From Actinomyces trachealis (lineage in GTDB: Bacteria > Actinomycetota > Actinomycetes > Actinomycetales > Actinomycetaceae), in NCBI RefSeq assembly GCF_015711475.1, contig NZ_CP065027.1, positions 1,798,001 through 1,862,000 of the forward strand: DNA of 64,000 bases, written 5' to 3'. Positions 8,455-19,706 of the stretch are shown here, in pieces (positions within the stretch are counted from its first letter, which is position 1; each line of letters opens with the position of its first letter). Position numbers and translations under genes: made by a program. The notes under the pieces were generated by a model. The model was not told the DNA's origin. It did no database searches and saw only the letters and a program-made list of their open reading frames with translations.

Positions 8455-9792
8455 TCAGGCGACCGACTTGTAGGCGTCAGCCAGCTCCTTCTGCAGGTCC
8501 TCCAGCTTGGAGGCCTTCTGCGCGAACTTGTTCAGCGCCTCGCTCATAGCGTTGGAGGCCTTGGCGGGCAGGGCCGCGCCGTGGGCGATGGAGGAAACGA
8601 TGGTGTCCTTGCCGAAAGCCTCCATGGCGGACCGCTGGTACTCGGAGAACTTGGACTTGTCCTCGTCGGTCAGGTCCTTGCGTGCCGGGATCGAGCCCTT
8701 GACAGTGTTGAAGGCGATCTGGCCCTCCTTGGAGGAGATGCACTTGAGCCAGTTCTTCGCCCCACCGGGATGCTTGGCGCCCTCGGTCAGGGTGAAGCCG
8801 TCCGCCAGGAAGTCGAAGACGCCGTCGGTGCCGGGGACCGGGAAGTAGACGTAGTCGGTGCCCGCCTTGAGGCTGGCGCCGTCGAAGGCCGCCACCGCCC
8901 AGTCACCCATGACGTTGTAGGCGGCCTTGTTGTCCATAACGGGCTTCATGGCCGGCTCCCAGTCCTCTGTGTATAGGGAGCTGTCGGTCAGGGCCACGAT
9001 CTTCTCGTAGTGGCCCAGGGCCTTGGTGACGTCAGCACCCATCCAGTCCGTCTTGCCGTCGAACAGGCCGTTGTACTTCTCAGCACCCAGGTCGGCCAGC
9101 AGGATGGTCTCCAGGAGCTGGAGCTGGGTCCAGGCCTGGCCCATGGTGATGGGAGTAAAGCCAGCGGCCTTGACCTTCTCCATGTCGGCGAGCCAGCCGT
9201 CCAGGTCCTTGGCGGGCACAGCCGGGTCCAGCCCAGCGGCCTTGAGCACGGAGACCGAGGCCCACACAACGTTGGCACGGTGGATGTTGGAGGGCACCGA
9301 GTAGATCTTGCCCTCAGAGTCCTTCAGCCGGTCCACCAGGGTCTCAGGGAAGGCGGCGGTCAGGCCGAACTCCCCGTACAGCTTGGAGATATCCACCAGG
9401 TAGCCGGCGTCGATGTCGTCCTTGATCTCCGCACCGGCGTGCGCCTGGTAGGTGTCCGGCGGGTTCTTGGCGGCCAGGTCCGTGGCCAGCTTCTGCTTGG
9501 CCTGGGAGCCGGCGCCACCGGAGACGGCCTTGTTCTCGAAGCTGGTCTCCGGGAACTGCTCGGCGAACACCTTGGTCAGGGCGTCCAGGCCAGCCTTCTC
9601 AGAACCGGCAGACCACCAGGTGACGACGTCGACCTTGGAGGCGTCCCCCTTACCAGCACCCTGGGCAGAGGCATCACCTCCGCCTGCGGCCTTGCCGTCC
9701 TTCTTGGAGCCGCAAGCTGCCAGGGTTGCCATGACGGCGGTCGCGGACAGGCCGACCAGGGCCTGCCGCCGGGAGATGAGGGGGTTACGCAT
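8455..9792 (-). CDS. Extracellular sugar-binding lipoprotein of ABC importer
   Basis: 445 residues from the ATG at 9792, with GGAGAG upstream; longer frames are rejected because the signal sequence begins here. The N-terminus MRNPLISRRQALVGL has twin arginines and leads to the lipobox LAAC with Cys27, so it is exported (probably by Tat) and anchored by lipid. The body has the family 1 solute-binding pattern (VDVVTWWSAGSEKAGLDALT; DLDGWLADMEKVKAAG; MGDWAVAAF). It delivers a sugar to the two downstream permeases. A 5-bp-arm inverted repeat lies just upstream. Confidence 0.9.
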   Translation of the reverse strand: MRNPLISRRQALVGLSATAVMATLAACGSKKDGKAAGGGDASAQGAGKGDASKVDVVTWWSAGSEKAGLDALTKVFAEQFPETSFENKAVSGGAGSQAKQKLATDLAAKNPPDTYQAHAGAEIKDDIDAGYLVDISKLYGEFGLTAAFPETLVDRLKDSEGKIYSVPSNIHRANVVWASVSVLKAAGLDPAVPAKDLDGWLADMEKVKAAGFTPITMGQAWTQLQLLETILLADLGAEKYNGLFDGKTDWMGADVTKALGHYEKIVALTDSSLYTEDWEPAMKPVMDNKAAYNVMGDWAVAAFDGASLKAGTDYVYFPVPGTDGVFDFLADGFTLTEGAKHPGGAKNWLKCISSKEGQIAFNTVKGSIPARKDLTDEDKSKFSEYQRSAMEAFGKDTIVSSIAHGAALPAKASNAMSEALNKFAQKASKLEDLQKELADAYKSVA

Positions 9793-9803
9793 GTTCTCTC
9801 CTA

Positions 9804-9819
9804 GAAACTGCATCGTTTC
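9804..9819 (-). promoter_or_regulatory. Candidate operator upstream of sugar importer
   Basis: GAAAC-N6-GTTTC, eleven bases before the binding-protein ATG and overlapping its 5' leader. GAAAC/GTTTC arms resemble half-sites of LacI-family sugar regulators, although the classic spacing is shorter. A TATACT-like -10 lies at 9901-9896 on the same strand without a good -35. No regulator gene is adjacent. Confidence 0.3.
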
Positions 9820-9988
9820 ATGTCGGAGCCGGATCCAGAGCGACAGGGCCGCTCCTTGTGTGGCCACGTTGCCACGCTCCCGGCTGGGCGTGTGAAGTAT
9901 ATGTCCATTCAGAGCAAAATCGCGCAACTGTTCTCAACGCCGCTCACAATCTGTCATGAAGCTGTCGCCTGCGCTTGCTCTTTAGGCG

Positions 9989-10029
9989 CTGCTGCGCCCG
10001 GTCCACACAGGGCAGACCGGGCGCAGCAG
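9989..10029 (-). terminator. Terminator of mdh
   Basis: A 15-bp perfect stem (9989-10003 with 10015-10029) and eleven-base loop, 40 bases past the mdh stop codon. Confidence 0.75.
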
Positions 10030-10068
10030 ATCAGTTGTGCCAGCACAGTTGGCTGAGTTACCTGGGGC

Positions 10069-11621
<1,553 letters not shown>

Positions 11622-11921
11622 TTATTCTTCTGCCTTGTCATCACCGGCCTGCACAAGGGCCGACGAAGCAGCTTCACGAATTGCTGCGGTGCGGTCAATC
11701 TGCTGGGCCATGAACCCACCACCGACACCAGCGCACATCAGTGACAGACCTACCAAGGCGATGAGCACGCCTGCAGTCGCTCCACCTGAGAGCAGGCCGA
11801 ACACGGCATAACCGAGAGGGATAAGCCCGAAGCTGGCTGCATAGTCAAAGGATGAGGCCCGACCAATCTCATCCTTGCTTACCCTAGTTTGGAGCGCAGA
11901 GCCCCAGAGCGCCCCGGACAC
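11622..11921 (-). pseudogene. C-terminal stub of an MFS exporter
   Basis: About 100 residues resembling the last two to three helices of an EntS-like (MFS_3) exporter: ALWGSALQTRVSKDEIGRASSFD, then SFGLIPLGYAVFGLLSG and a final helix VLIALVGLSLMCAGVGGGF. The ten upstream helices are missing. The truncation point coincides with the start of the ISL3-like transposase relic, so insertion or deletion there probably destroyed the gene. It is not expected to function. Confidence 0.75.
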
Positions 11922-11989
11922 TTCTTCCTAGCTTCCACCTGGTCTCGGTCTCGAAGGGCCCCGCGGTCCTGGTGCTTGAGGTCGCGTCC

Positions 11990-12618
11990 TGCGACCCGGT
12001 GGTGGGTTGTCCTGGTTGCGGGGTTGTCGCGACTGGTCACGGCCGGGTGGTGGTCGAGCCTGATCGATGCGCCTTGGGCGGGTAGGTCGGTGCGGATCCG
12101 CTGGCGCAAGCGCTGCTGGATTTGCCTGGAGGACGCCTGCGTGGTGAGGGCCTTTAGCCCGGGCCGCGAAGGACTCCTCGCGGTTTGCGGGCGTACGGGT
12201 TCTGGACGTGGACGAACATATCTGACAGCACCGCGCTCCGCGTCGGCGCGGACCGAAGGAGCTCACCGGGATGGTCCGGCCTGACCCCGGATGCTGAGGG
12301 CCCTCACGGGCGCGGCTGCTCGACCTCGGCCCAGGCCGATCCGGGACCGTCTATCGGGACTGGCTCGAGGCGCGCGGCGAGGAGTTCCGCAAGTGGATCG
12401 AGATCGCCAGACTCGGAAAGACGCTACGCCACTGGAAGACAGCGTTCCCGGCCTACTTCGACACCAACGGCGCCAGCAACGCCGACACCGAGGCCATCAA
12501 CGGGATCATCGAACTCGACCGCCGCATCGCTCGCGGCTTCCGCAACTTCGACCATTACCATCTCCGCATGCTCCTAATCACCGGCGGCCTCGAAACCTCA
12601 CCCCACACCCAACTCTGA
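11990..12618 (+). pseudogene. ISL3-family transposase, decayed
   Basis: Pieces of an ISL3 transposase appear in order but in different frames. They are the zinc-finger-like GCPGCGVVATGHGRVVVE near 12008-12060, then LIDAPWAGRSVRIRWRKRCW, then the DEHI segment at 12211-12222, and finally TLRHWKTAFPAYFDTNGA with the hallmark EAINGIIELDRRIARGFRNF ending at the TGA of 12616-12618. After DEHI a TGA (12223-12225) stands where the family has Trp (DEHIWQH). The central DDE core between RLLDL and the C-terminus is deleted. The element is inactive and no clear inverted-repeat pair was found. Confidence 0.8.
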
Positions 12619-12634
12619 AGAGCCGGTTTGCGGC

Positions 12635-13515
12635 TTGATCGAGTCTCCCAGCGATAGCGTGTCCAGGCTTGCCGGACGAGTCTACGGGTCATGACGATCG
12701 CGTTTGCGAACCCGATAAACACGTCGATCACGACGCTTCGTCTCTCTGTGCAGATGTGGAGTTTCTGGAACCCTCGGTTGTCTCACGAGTTCATGCGCTC
12801 GACCACCCATCTCGCTCCGACTTGGAGCAGTTCACCCTTCATGCTGATGCCCCAGTAGCAGCCGAGCATATCGAGCAAGGCTCGGGTCATTCTTGCGTCG
12901 TAGCCCACATCGAGATGCATGGTGATGTGTTCGGGAAGATCGACCCCAAACCGATCCAGCCTGGCCAGCGTGGGGCGAGCAGCGGTGAGTCGTTTCGGTT
13001 CGCACCCGCGGTCACTCACCCGATCGAGATGCCGAACGCGTCGACCATCAGCGAGAGCTTCGCGCCTTGTCTCCCGCGGTCTACTGGGAATTTGCCTGCG
13101 GATTCTCCTACCCGATGGGTTTCACGACGCACTCGTCGATGACGATGTCCCCCCGCTCGAGACCGACGATCTCCTTGCCGGTCTCCAACCACAGGTCTTC
13201 CAGGCAGGCGAAGATGCCCACGCTGATCCATTCGTGATGTCCAGTACGCAACGTGGTCACTGAGCAGGTGGTGTCGGCGGTTCTCTCGTATGCGGCGCCC
13301 AGAACGAGTACCTGCACGAGGTTATCGGGCACAAGCCGGTCGGAAAGCCTCTGTCGGCGACACCCCAATAGGTACTCATCGCGTACAGGAGTAATGAGAG
13401 CTTCGAACTGCTGCCAGACCGGGGCGATAATGGATGATGGGACGGCGGGCACGAGCGCTCCCGAGTACACGCGGATTTCTTGGTCGAAATCGTTAGTAAG
13501 AGGACTCTTGCCCAT
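12635..13515 (-). pseudogene. IS5-family transposase, decayed
   Basis: Reading leftward, the N-terminal domain (VWQQFEALITPVRDEYLLGC, VQVLVLGAAYERTADTTCS, HEWISVGIFACLEDL) is intact to about 13108. A frame change follows, then PVDRGRQGAKLSLMVDAFGI, another frame change, and ARLDRFGVDLPEHITMHLDVG to RWVVERMNS. A TGA at 12785-12783 stands where the family has Trp; the expected continuation RGFQKLHICTERR is still readable beyond it. At least two frameshifts and one nonsense codon make it inactive. It abuts the ISL3 relic tail to tail. Confidence 0.8.
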
Positions 13516-13716
13516 CCTTGCTCAACTCGACGGCGACTCACCCTACCGGCGTAACCTCTCAGCCAACCAGAAGATCAGGCCACCCCATGCTGACGACGCT
13601 TAAGCCACACCTCCGGAAACGGCTTTCGCCCACGCCACAGCAGCTCTTGGCCGTGCGGCGGGGCGAGTGCCCGGCGAGTGGGGCGAATGCGAGCCCCGAG
13701 GCCCACGCCGCGCGTG

Positions 13717-15090
13717 TCAGTGACTGACAGCGTTGGGGCCAGCCGCCTCGGCTGAGGCAGCGAGCTCCTCAGCGCTCACCACACCCCCCACGGAGACCCG
13801 GTCCAGGTACTTCATGCCGTCGAAGGACAGCTCGCGCGCGTTCTCCACGTCGCCGTCGTTCTTGAAACTGCCGCCAGCTAGCTTGTCAACCACCAGGGCG
13901 ATAGCGCCGTCACCGGTCACATTGGTGGCCGTGCCAAAAGAGTCCATCGCAATGTAGGTGGCAATCATGAGGGCTACCTGCGCCTCAGAGAAGCCCAACA
14001 TCGTGGACAGCAGACCGGTGGCCGCCACGATCGCCCCACCGGGCACACCAGGGGCCGCCACCATAGTGACACCGAGCATGAGTACGAAACCCACCCACTG
14101 CGCGGCGGAGACAGACAGGTCCTGCGTCAGCACAATCGCAAAGGCAAAAGCGAAGATCTTGGAGGTAGAGCCAGCCAGATGGATGGTGGCGCACAGCGGA
14201 ACAGTGAAGGAGGCCACCGCGTCCGAGACACCGTTCCTCTTAGCCTGGCGCAGCGTGACCGGGATGGTGGCGGCAGACGAAGAAGTGCCCAGCGCCGTCA
14301 GGTAGGCAGGCAGCATGACTGCCATGGCTTTGAGGGGGTTCCGCCCAGCGATGGCGCCCGCAACGATGTACTGCGTCAGCAGGATGACCACTTCCAGCAG
14401 CAGCACTACCAGCACCACGCGGACAAGGGCCTTCATGACCACCCCAGCCTCACCGGTGTAGGTCAAATTCAGGAAGATGCCAAAGATGTGCAACGGCAGC
14501 AGCGGCACGATGATGCGCCCGATAAGCTTGGAGATGATGGCGCGGAACTCGATGAAGCCCTTTCGCAGCACGCCACGCGGCACCATGGACAGTCCCAGGC
14601 CGATCACGAAGGACAACAGCAGTGCAGTCATCACCTGGACGGCAGGGGGCATCTCAACGGTGAAGAAGGGCTCCAGGGCGCTACCAGGCTCCTTAACATC
14701 AGCCAGGGTGGCTCCGCCCAGGATCTTGGGAAAGACGCTGGCGCAGACGGCGTAGGTAAGGAAGCCGGAGAACAATGTGGAGCCGTAGGCGATGGCAGTG
14801 GTGATTCCAAGCCACTTGCCTGCGCCCCGCCCCAGGTCCGCGATGGCGGGGGTGACCAGACCAATGATGATCAGCGGGATGGAGAAAGATAAGAACTGGC
14901 TGAACAGGGCTGAGAAGGTAGCAAAGCCGCGTCCCACCGCGAGTGGGACCAGGTGCTCTCCCTTGATCTGCACGGAACCAAGCAGCAGAGCTAAGACGAT
15001 TGCGAAGACCACCCAGAACAAGATGCTCCGCAGGAGCTTGTGCAGCCAGCTGTCTTTCTTCGGTTTGGTTTGAGATTGTGGGGAGGAGGT
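13717..15090 (-). CDS. Dicarboxylate/amino acid:cation symporter (DAACS family)
   Basis: 457 residues from the ATG at 15090; an ATG 14 codons upstream lacks a ribosome site. About eight helices plus two hairpins are expected. Family features are visible: TALGTSSSAATIPVTLRQAK is the serine-rich HP1 motif, SFTVPLCATIHLAGSTSKI matches the NMDGT-region helix, and APGVPGGAIVAATGLLSTM is the HP2 motif. It imports dicarboxylates, glutamate or Ser/Thr with Na+ or H+ (SstT-like). It lies between mdh and DUF3017 next to transposon relics, so it may be an acquired gene. Import of C4-dicarboxylates would fit its neighbours but is not proven. Confidence 0.88.
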   Translation of the reverse strand, partial: TSSPQSQTKPKKDSWLHKLLRSILFWVVFAIVLALLLGSVQIKGEHLVPLAVGRGFATFSALFSQFLSFSIPLIIIGLVTPAIADLGRGAGKWLGITTAIAYGSTLFSGFLTYAVCASVFPKILGGATLADVKEPGSALEPFFTVEMPPAVQVMTALLLSFVIGLGLSMVPRGVLRKGFIEFRAIISKLIGRIIVPLLPLHIFGIFLNLTYTGEAGVVMKALVRVVLVVLLLEVVILLTQYIVAGAIAGRNPLKAMAVMLPAYLTALGTSSSAATIPVTLRQAKRNGVSDAVASFTVPLCATIHLAGSTSKIFAFAFAIVLTQDLSVSAAQWVGFVLMLGVTMVAAPGVPGGAIVAATGLLSTMLGFSEAQVALMIATYIAMDSFGTATNVTGDGAIALVVDKLAGGSFKNDGDVENARELSFDGMKYLDRVSVGGVVSAEELAASAEAAGPNAVSH

Positions 15091-15297
15091 CATGATGACG
15101 TCTTTCGTCCGGGTACTACTTGGCGCGGACATACGGAGGCCCGCACAGGCGCAAACCTATGTGCTCCCCAGCCAGTTACTGAATTGCGGACACACGCGTC
15201 CGCTCTCTGGACGCCTGGCGGCTCGCAGGTCAGGGCGTGTGGCGGCTTCAGGCGCGTTGGGGCTGGTGGCTGCGGTGTATGACTCTAAACTCCCGGC

Positions 15298-15663
15298 TCA
15301 GATTCGGCGCAGTGCCGCGTAGCTGGCTAAGGCCAGCAGCACCAGCACCAGGGCTGTCCCAAACACGGCGTCAAATAGCCGACTGCGGGCAGCGATCCAG
15401 GAGCCGTCTGGCCGCTGCAAGCGCACCAATGTGGACACTGCGAGTATCGCAGCCAACCAGACCACCGCCAGCCTTGCGCGCCCCAGCACCGCCAGCAGAG
15501 GCGTAACCGCCAGTGCCACGCCCACCACCATAACCGCAGCCGTCCGGTGACGCTGCCGGGCACGCTCCACCTGGGGCTGCTCAACCGACCCATTGGACGA
15601 CGACGGCGCCGCCGCGTGCTGCTCCTGCTTCACGCAGGTCATGCTAGTGTGCGGCGACACCAA
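15298..15663 (-). CDS. DUF3017 small membrane protein
   Basis: 121 residues: a polar N-terminal tail, then three transmembrane helices (AAVMVVGVALAVTPLLAVLG; ARLAVVWLAAILAVSTLV; FDAVFGTALVLVLLALASY) separated by the LQRPDGSWIAARSRLFD loop. This topology and its place after purH match the actinobacterial DUF3017 family. Function is unknown; co-location with purH and mdh is conserved. Confidence 0.75.
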   Translation of the reverse strand: MVSPHTSMTCVKQEQHAAAPSSSNGSVEQPQVERARQRHRTAAVMVVGVALAVTPLLAVLGRARLAVVWLAAILAVSTLVRLQRPDGSWIAARSRLFDAVFGTALVLVLLALASYAALRRI

Positions 15664-15732
15664 GGACCGGCACCGGGACTGGGGGCGCTGTCTCAGCCAG
15701 CGAGCCGTGAGGCTCGTTACCCGTTGCCAGCC

Positions 15733-17490
15733 TCAGTGGGCAAAGTGGCGGGCGCCCGTGACGTACATGGTCATACCTGCGGCCTTCGCAGCAGCAATGA
15801 CCTCCTCATCGCGGATGGAACCGCCGGGGTGGACCACTGCGGTGACTCCGGCGTCGATAAGCACCTGCAGACCATCAGCGAAGGGGAAGAAGGCGTCTGA
15901 GGCAGCTACGGCGCCGCGAGCCCGCTCGGGAGCCTGGGCGTCCAGCAGCTCGGATGCGTCGGCACCACCCACAGCCCCCTTCTCCGGTGCGTCTGCGGCA
16001 GCGTCACCAGTGGAGCGGGAACCGAGGTTGTTGGCGCGTTCGACGGCCAGCTTGCAGGAATCCACGCGGTTGACCTGCCCCATGCCCACACCGACGGTGG
16101 CACCATCCTTGGCCAGGAGGATGGCGTTAGAGCGCACGGAGCGGATCGTTTCCCAGGCGAAGCGCAGGTCCGCGAGGGTAGTGGCGTCGGCGGCCTTACC
16201 GGCAACGAGGGTCCAGTTGACGGGGTCGTCGTCACCAGCCTGGTAGGCGTCTCGCTCCTGGACCACGGCACCGCCGGAGACCTGTTTGGCCTCCCAGCCA
16301 AGGCGGGCGGGGGGTTCAAACACCAGCAGGCGCAGGTTCTTCTTAGTGGACAGGATCGCCACGGCCTCCTCCTCAAAGGCAGGGGCAGCCACAACCTCAG
16401 TGAAGATCGGCTTGACCTGGCGAGCCATCTGGGCGGTAACGGTGGCGTTGGTGGCGATCACGCCGCCGTAAGCGGAGACGGGGTCGCAGGCGTGGGCCTT
16501 GCGGTGGGCCTCGGCCACGTCACCGGAGGCCGACACGGCGATGCCGCAGGGGTTGGCGTGCTTGATGATGGCCACGGTGACGGCGTCGCCGTGGTCGTAG
16601 GCGGCACGCACGGCGGCGTCGGTGTCCGTGTAGTTGTTGTAGCTCATGGCCTTGCCATGAAGCTGGCGGGCGCCCGCCACTCCCCCGGTCTCACCGGGAC
16701 GGGTATAGATGGCGGCGGCCTGATGGGGGTTCTCGCCGTAGCGCAGGGCGGCCAGCCGCTCGTAGCCCAGGCCCAGGTAGGCGGGCAGGGGGGCGCTGGC
16801 GGCCTCCGGGCTGTGCCCTGCGGCGTCGGGAACGGTTTCGGGAACGGTCTCAGCCTGCTGGGCAAACCAGGTGGCGACGGCGGCGTCGTATGCGGCGGTG
16901 TGAGCGAAAGCCTGGGCGGCGAGGGCCCGGCGTTGGGCCAGGGTAAAACCCCCGGCGGCCACGGCCTCAACGACCTCACCGTAAGCGGCGGGGTTAGTGA
17001 CGACGGCGACGGCGGCATGGTTCTTCGCGGCTGCACGGACCATAGAGGGACCGCCGATGTCGATCTGCTCAACGCAGGCGTCGAAGGGGGCCCCTGAGGC
17101 CACCGTGTCTGTGAAGGGATAGAGGTTGACGACCACCAGGTCGATCGGGGTGACTTCGAGCTCGGTCAGCTGGGCCAGGTGGTCAACCTTGCGGCGGTCA
17201 GCCAAGATGCCGGCGTGCAGGCGTGGGTGCAGGGTCTTGACCCGGCCATCCAGGCACTCGGGGAAGCCGGTGACCTGCTCGACGCTAGTGACCGGCAGGC
17301 CCGCCTGCGCGATGGTGGCGGCAGTGGAGCTGGTGGCCACCAGCTCCACGCCTGCTGCGCGCAGGGCGGTAGCCAGCCCTACCAGGCCGGTCTTGTCGTA
17401 GACGGAAAGTAAAACCCGCTTGACGGGCACCTGCTCGGGGTTGGTCAGGCCCTCGGTGGGCACGTGCCGGGTGGGGACTGGCTGGCTCAT
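15733..17490 (-). CDS. purH: Bifunctional AICAR transformylase/IMP cyclohydrolase
   Basis: 585 residues. The N-terminal cyclohydrolase ([50 protein letters not shown]) closes inosinate. The C-terminal transformylase carries the KHANPCG motif, YGGVIATN and ends at [12 protein letters not shown]. These are the last two steps of IMP synthesis, and formyl-tetrahydrofolate is the donor. The protein is longer than the usual 520 residues because of inserts near [16 protein letters not shown] and [14 protein letters not shown]. The upstream neighbour is a broken ABC relic instead of purN. Confidence 0.96.
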   Translation of the reverse strand: MSQPVPTRHVPTEGLTNPEQVPVKRVLLSVYDKTGLVGLATALRAAGVELVATSSTAATIAQAGLPVTSVEQVTGFPECLDGRVKTLHPRLHAGILADRRKVDHLAQLTELEVTPIDLVVVNLYPFTDTVASGAPFDACVEQIDIGGPSMVRAAAKNHAAVAVVTNPAAYGEVVEAVAAGGFTLAQRRALAAQAFAHTAAYDAAVATWFAQQAETVPETVPDAAGHSPEAASAPLPAYLGLGYERLAALRYGENPHQAAAIYTRPGETGGVAGARQLHGKAMSYNNYTDTDAAVRAAYDHGDAVTVAIIKHANPCGIAVSASGDVAEAHRKAHACDPVSAYGGVIATNATVTAQMARQVKPIFTEVVAAPAFEEEAVAILSTKKNLRLLVFEPPARLGWEAKQVSGGAVVQERDAYQAGDDDPVNWTLVAGKAADATTLADLRFAWETIRSVRSNAILLAKDGATVGVGMGQVNRVDSCKLAVERANNLGSRSTGDAAADAPEKGAVGGADASELLDAQAPERARGAVAASDAFFPFADGLQVLIDAGVTAVVHPGGSIRDEEVIAAAKAAGMTMYVTGARHFAH

Positions 17491-17631
17491 GCGGAACTCC
17501 TGGTGCGATCAGGCGTGGGACGCCCAGGCGGGCGACGCCCCGTGCTGTGGTGGTGCCAGGTGCAGGCCTGCCGCTCCCCGGTGGTAACCCACCCTCGCCA
17601 GTCACGGCAGGGCCAGGATAGCTCGCCCCGC

Positions 17632-18479
17632 TCAGCCCAGGGGGAGGACCCGGTCCACGGCCTCCACCACCAGCGGGTCGTGGGTGGCCACGCGCACGCC
17701 GGTACCCTGAGCCACCAGGTCCTGGAGGTAGGCGATGAGCTGGCGGGTGGTGGTCTCATCCAGGGCGGAACTCGGCTCGTCCAGCAGCCGCAGGGCCCGC
17801 CCGGTGGCCCGCTCCACCCGCAGCACGGTGCCCAGCTCGGTCCAGGTCTCGGTGGCCGCACCGTGCCAAGCCACCAGGTCCTGGCCCCCGAGCGTCACGT
17901 CCACCTCCACGGGGGAGGCGTCGGTGAGCACGGTGACCTTCAGGTCGATCTGCGCGATTTGGGCGGCGACCCGTTCCAACTCAGTGTCCGTAGGCGGCTG
18001 CCCGGCTGGGAGGGCAACCAGGCGCTGACGGCCTCTCTTGCGGGCTTGGCCCAGGTTGGCAGGACGGTGGCGGGGGCCACCACCTCCACGCCCGGTACGG
18101 CCTGCACCTAGCGGATCTGTTCCTCGGAGACCAGGCCGGGGGTCATCCAGGCGTCCGGGGCCAGGTAGGGGTGCCCGCCCATAGGCGTGGTGGGGTTAGG
18201 CCCGGCGGTGACGAGCAGGTCAACGGGCTGGTCGCGGGCGGTCAGCAGAGCCTGGTTGACACTGATCTCCGCACTGGTACCAACCAGGCTGGAGCAGACC
18301 AGGACCGCGGCCAGCAGCCCCAGGGCCCCGGCCCGGCGAACCACCCGCTGGCAGCCACGGATCACCATGTACAGGCGTGCCCTCCTCCGACCCCGATTCA
18401 TCTTGAAATCCTGTGATACCCATATTGATATCACGGGTGTGTGACGCGCATTACCGCCTAACTTGCTTGCAAGCAACAC
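17632..18479 (-). pseudogene. Chimeric relic of a MacB-like ABC exporter
   Basis: The first part (18479-18108) has a basic N-terminus, one transmembrane helix (ALGLLAAVLVCSSLVG) and a MacB-type periplasmic start, PVDLLVTAGPNP to DAWMTPGLVSEEQIR. An in-frame TAG at 18110-18108 interrupts it. Beyond it the same frame continues as VQAVPGVEVVAPATVLPTW. After a frame change the remainder runs SPVEVDVTLGG to TELGTVLRVERATGRA. It then passes directly into an ABC ATPase tail: Walker B LRLLDEPSSALDE and the H-loop RVATHDPLVVEAVD. The permease C-terminal helices and the ATPase Walker A and signature are missing, so a deletion has fused the two genes. A longer sister relic lies at 32578-34502. Confidence 0.7.
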
Positions 18480-18482
18480 CCC

Positions 18483-19706
18483 TCACACCGACTTGCTGTC
18501 CGCGTGCAGCATGGTGGTGACCTGCTCGCGCATGCGCGGGTGGAGCAGCACCGTGGTCAGACACAGGCCGGTGCCGCACTCCACCAGCAGGAGCACCAGG
18601 CCCAGCGCGGAGGGCCCCACCCGGGTCAGGCGGCCTGGCCCCACCGCGCCGCTAGCCGCCCAGAAGGTGGCACCTGCGGCAAGCGTTAGTAAGCACGACG
18701 CCGTCGCCCCGGCGAGCAGCGCGTCACGCAAGCTCAGGGACCGCAGCTGGTGACGCCGTAGCCAGGCGCAGGCGGCAGCCAACAGCACCGGCACCAAGGG
18801 TACCCACGGGGCCGCTCCCCCAAGGTCGCCAGCGGGCAGGGCGCCAAGTAGCGGCAAGCTGGGCACCGGCCCGGCCACCACCTGCCCGGGAGCAAAACGG
18901 GTGCCGTTACCAACGGCGAATCCTGCGCCAGTCAGCCAAGAAAGGGCCCAGACCACCAGGGTGGGCAGCCAGCCCAGCTGCAGGAGCACCAGCCCCACGG
19001 CAGCAGCTGCCCCACCGCCAGCCAGAGCGTGGTGTAGTGCCTGCACCCTCCCCCAGCCGGTGACCAACATGACCCCGGTGGTCAGCACCGCCGCAACCAC
19101 TAGCACCAGGCCCGTGCGGATGGTCAGGAGCAGCGCCTCGCCAAACCAGTCCGGCCCAGTAGACAGGAGCCGGTTGCGGATTGCCGGGTCTGCGGCGCGG
19201 CGGGTGTCCCGCCACTGGCGCAGCAAGGCAACCACTCCTGTCACCAGGGCGGCTCCCAGCACCGACCACCAGACGCGAGTGCCCCCACCGGTCAGGCACA
19301 ACAACAGGCTGCAGCTTGCGGCGGCCAGGCCCACCCACAGGGCGGAGAGCGGCCTGGAGAGCTTGGCCCGCCCGGCCGCTCCCCAGCCCCACCAAGCCTG
19401 TAGGAGGGGTAGTCCTAGCAGCGGCAGAGTCAGGTGGTCATCGGCCTCACCGGTGCCAGTCAGGGGTGCGAAGACCCCACCAAAGCCCAGGCTCCACAAG
19501 CGGGTGGCGGTCCGCACCGCGCCGTCCGGCGCTAGTGCAGCGGCGGCATCCTTGGCGGAGCCGCTGAGGTAGACAGCCATGACCGGCAGGAGGACCAGAA
19601 GCCAAGTAACGAGCACGGTTTCCCCGCCAACGCGCAGCGCCCAGGGCCAATCCTTGGGGACCAGTCCTGGGCGGCTAGCTTCGCGTAGGGTCATGGATCC
19701 CGTCAC
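18483..19706 (-). CDS. DUF6350 polytopic membrane protein
   Basis: 407 residues with about ten hydrophobic helices ([19 protein letters not shown] at the start, [20 protein letters not shown] near the end). Length, topology and position directly after sucD match the DUF6350 family conserved in actinobacteria, sometimes called PerM-like. Its ATG overlaps the sucD stop (19703-19706), showing translational coupling. Function is unknown. Confidence 0.75.
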   Translation of the reverse strand: MTGSMTLREASRPGLVPKDWPWALRVGGETVLVTWLLVLLPVMAVYLSGSAKDAAAALAPDGAVRTATRLWSLGFGGVFAPLTGTGEADDHLTLPLLGLPLLQAWWGWGAAGRAKLSRPLSALWVGLAAASCSLLLCLTGGGTRVWWSVLGAALVTGVVALLRQWRDTRRAADPAIRNRLLSTGPDWFGEALLLTIRTGLVLVVAAVLTTGVMLVTGWGRVQALHHALAGGGAAAAVGLVLLQLGWLPTLVVWALSWLTGAGFAVGNGTRFAPGQVVAGPVPSLPLLGALPAGDLGGAAPWVPLVPVLLAAACAWLRRHQLRSLSLRDALLAGATASCLLTLAAGATFWAASGAVGPGRLTRVGPSALGLVLLLVECGTGLCLTTVLLHPRMREQVTTMLHADSKSV

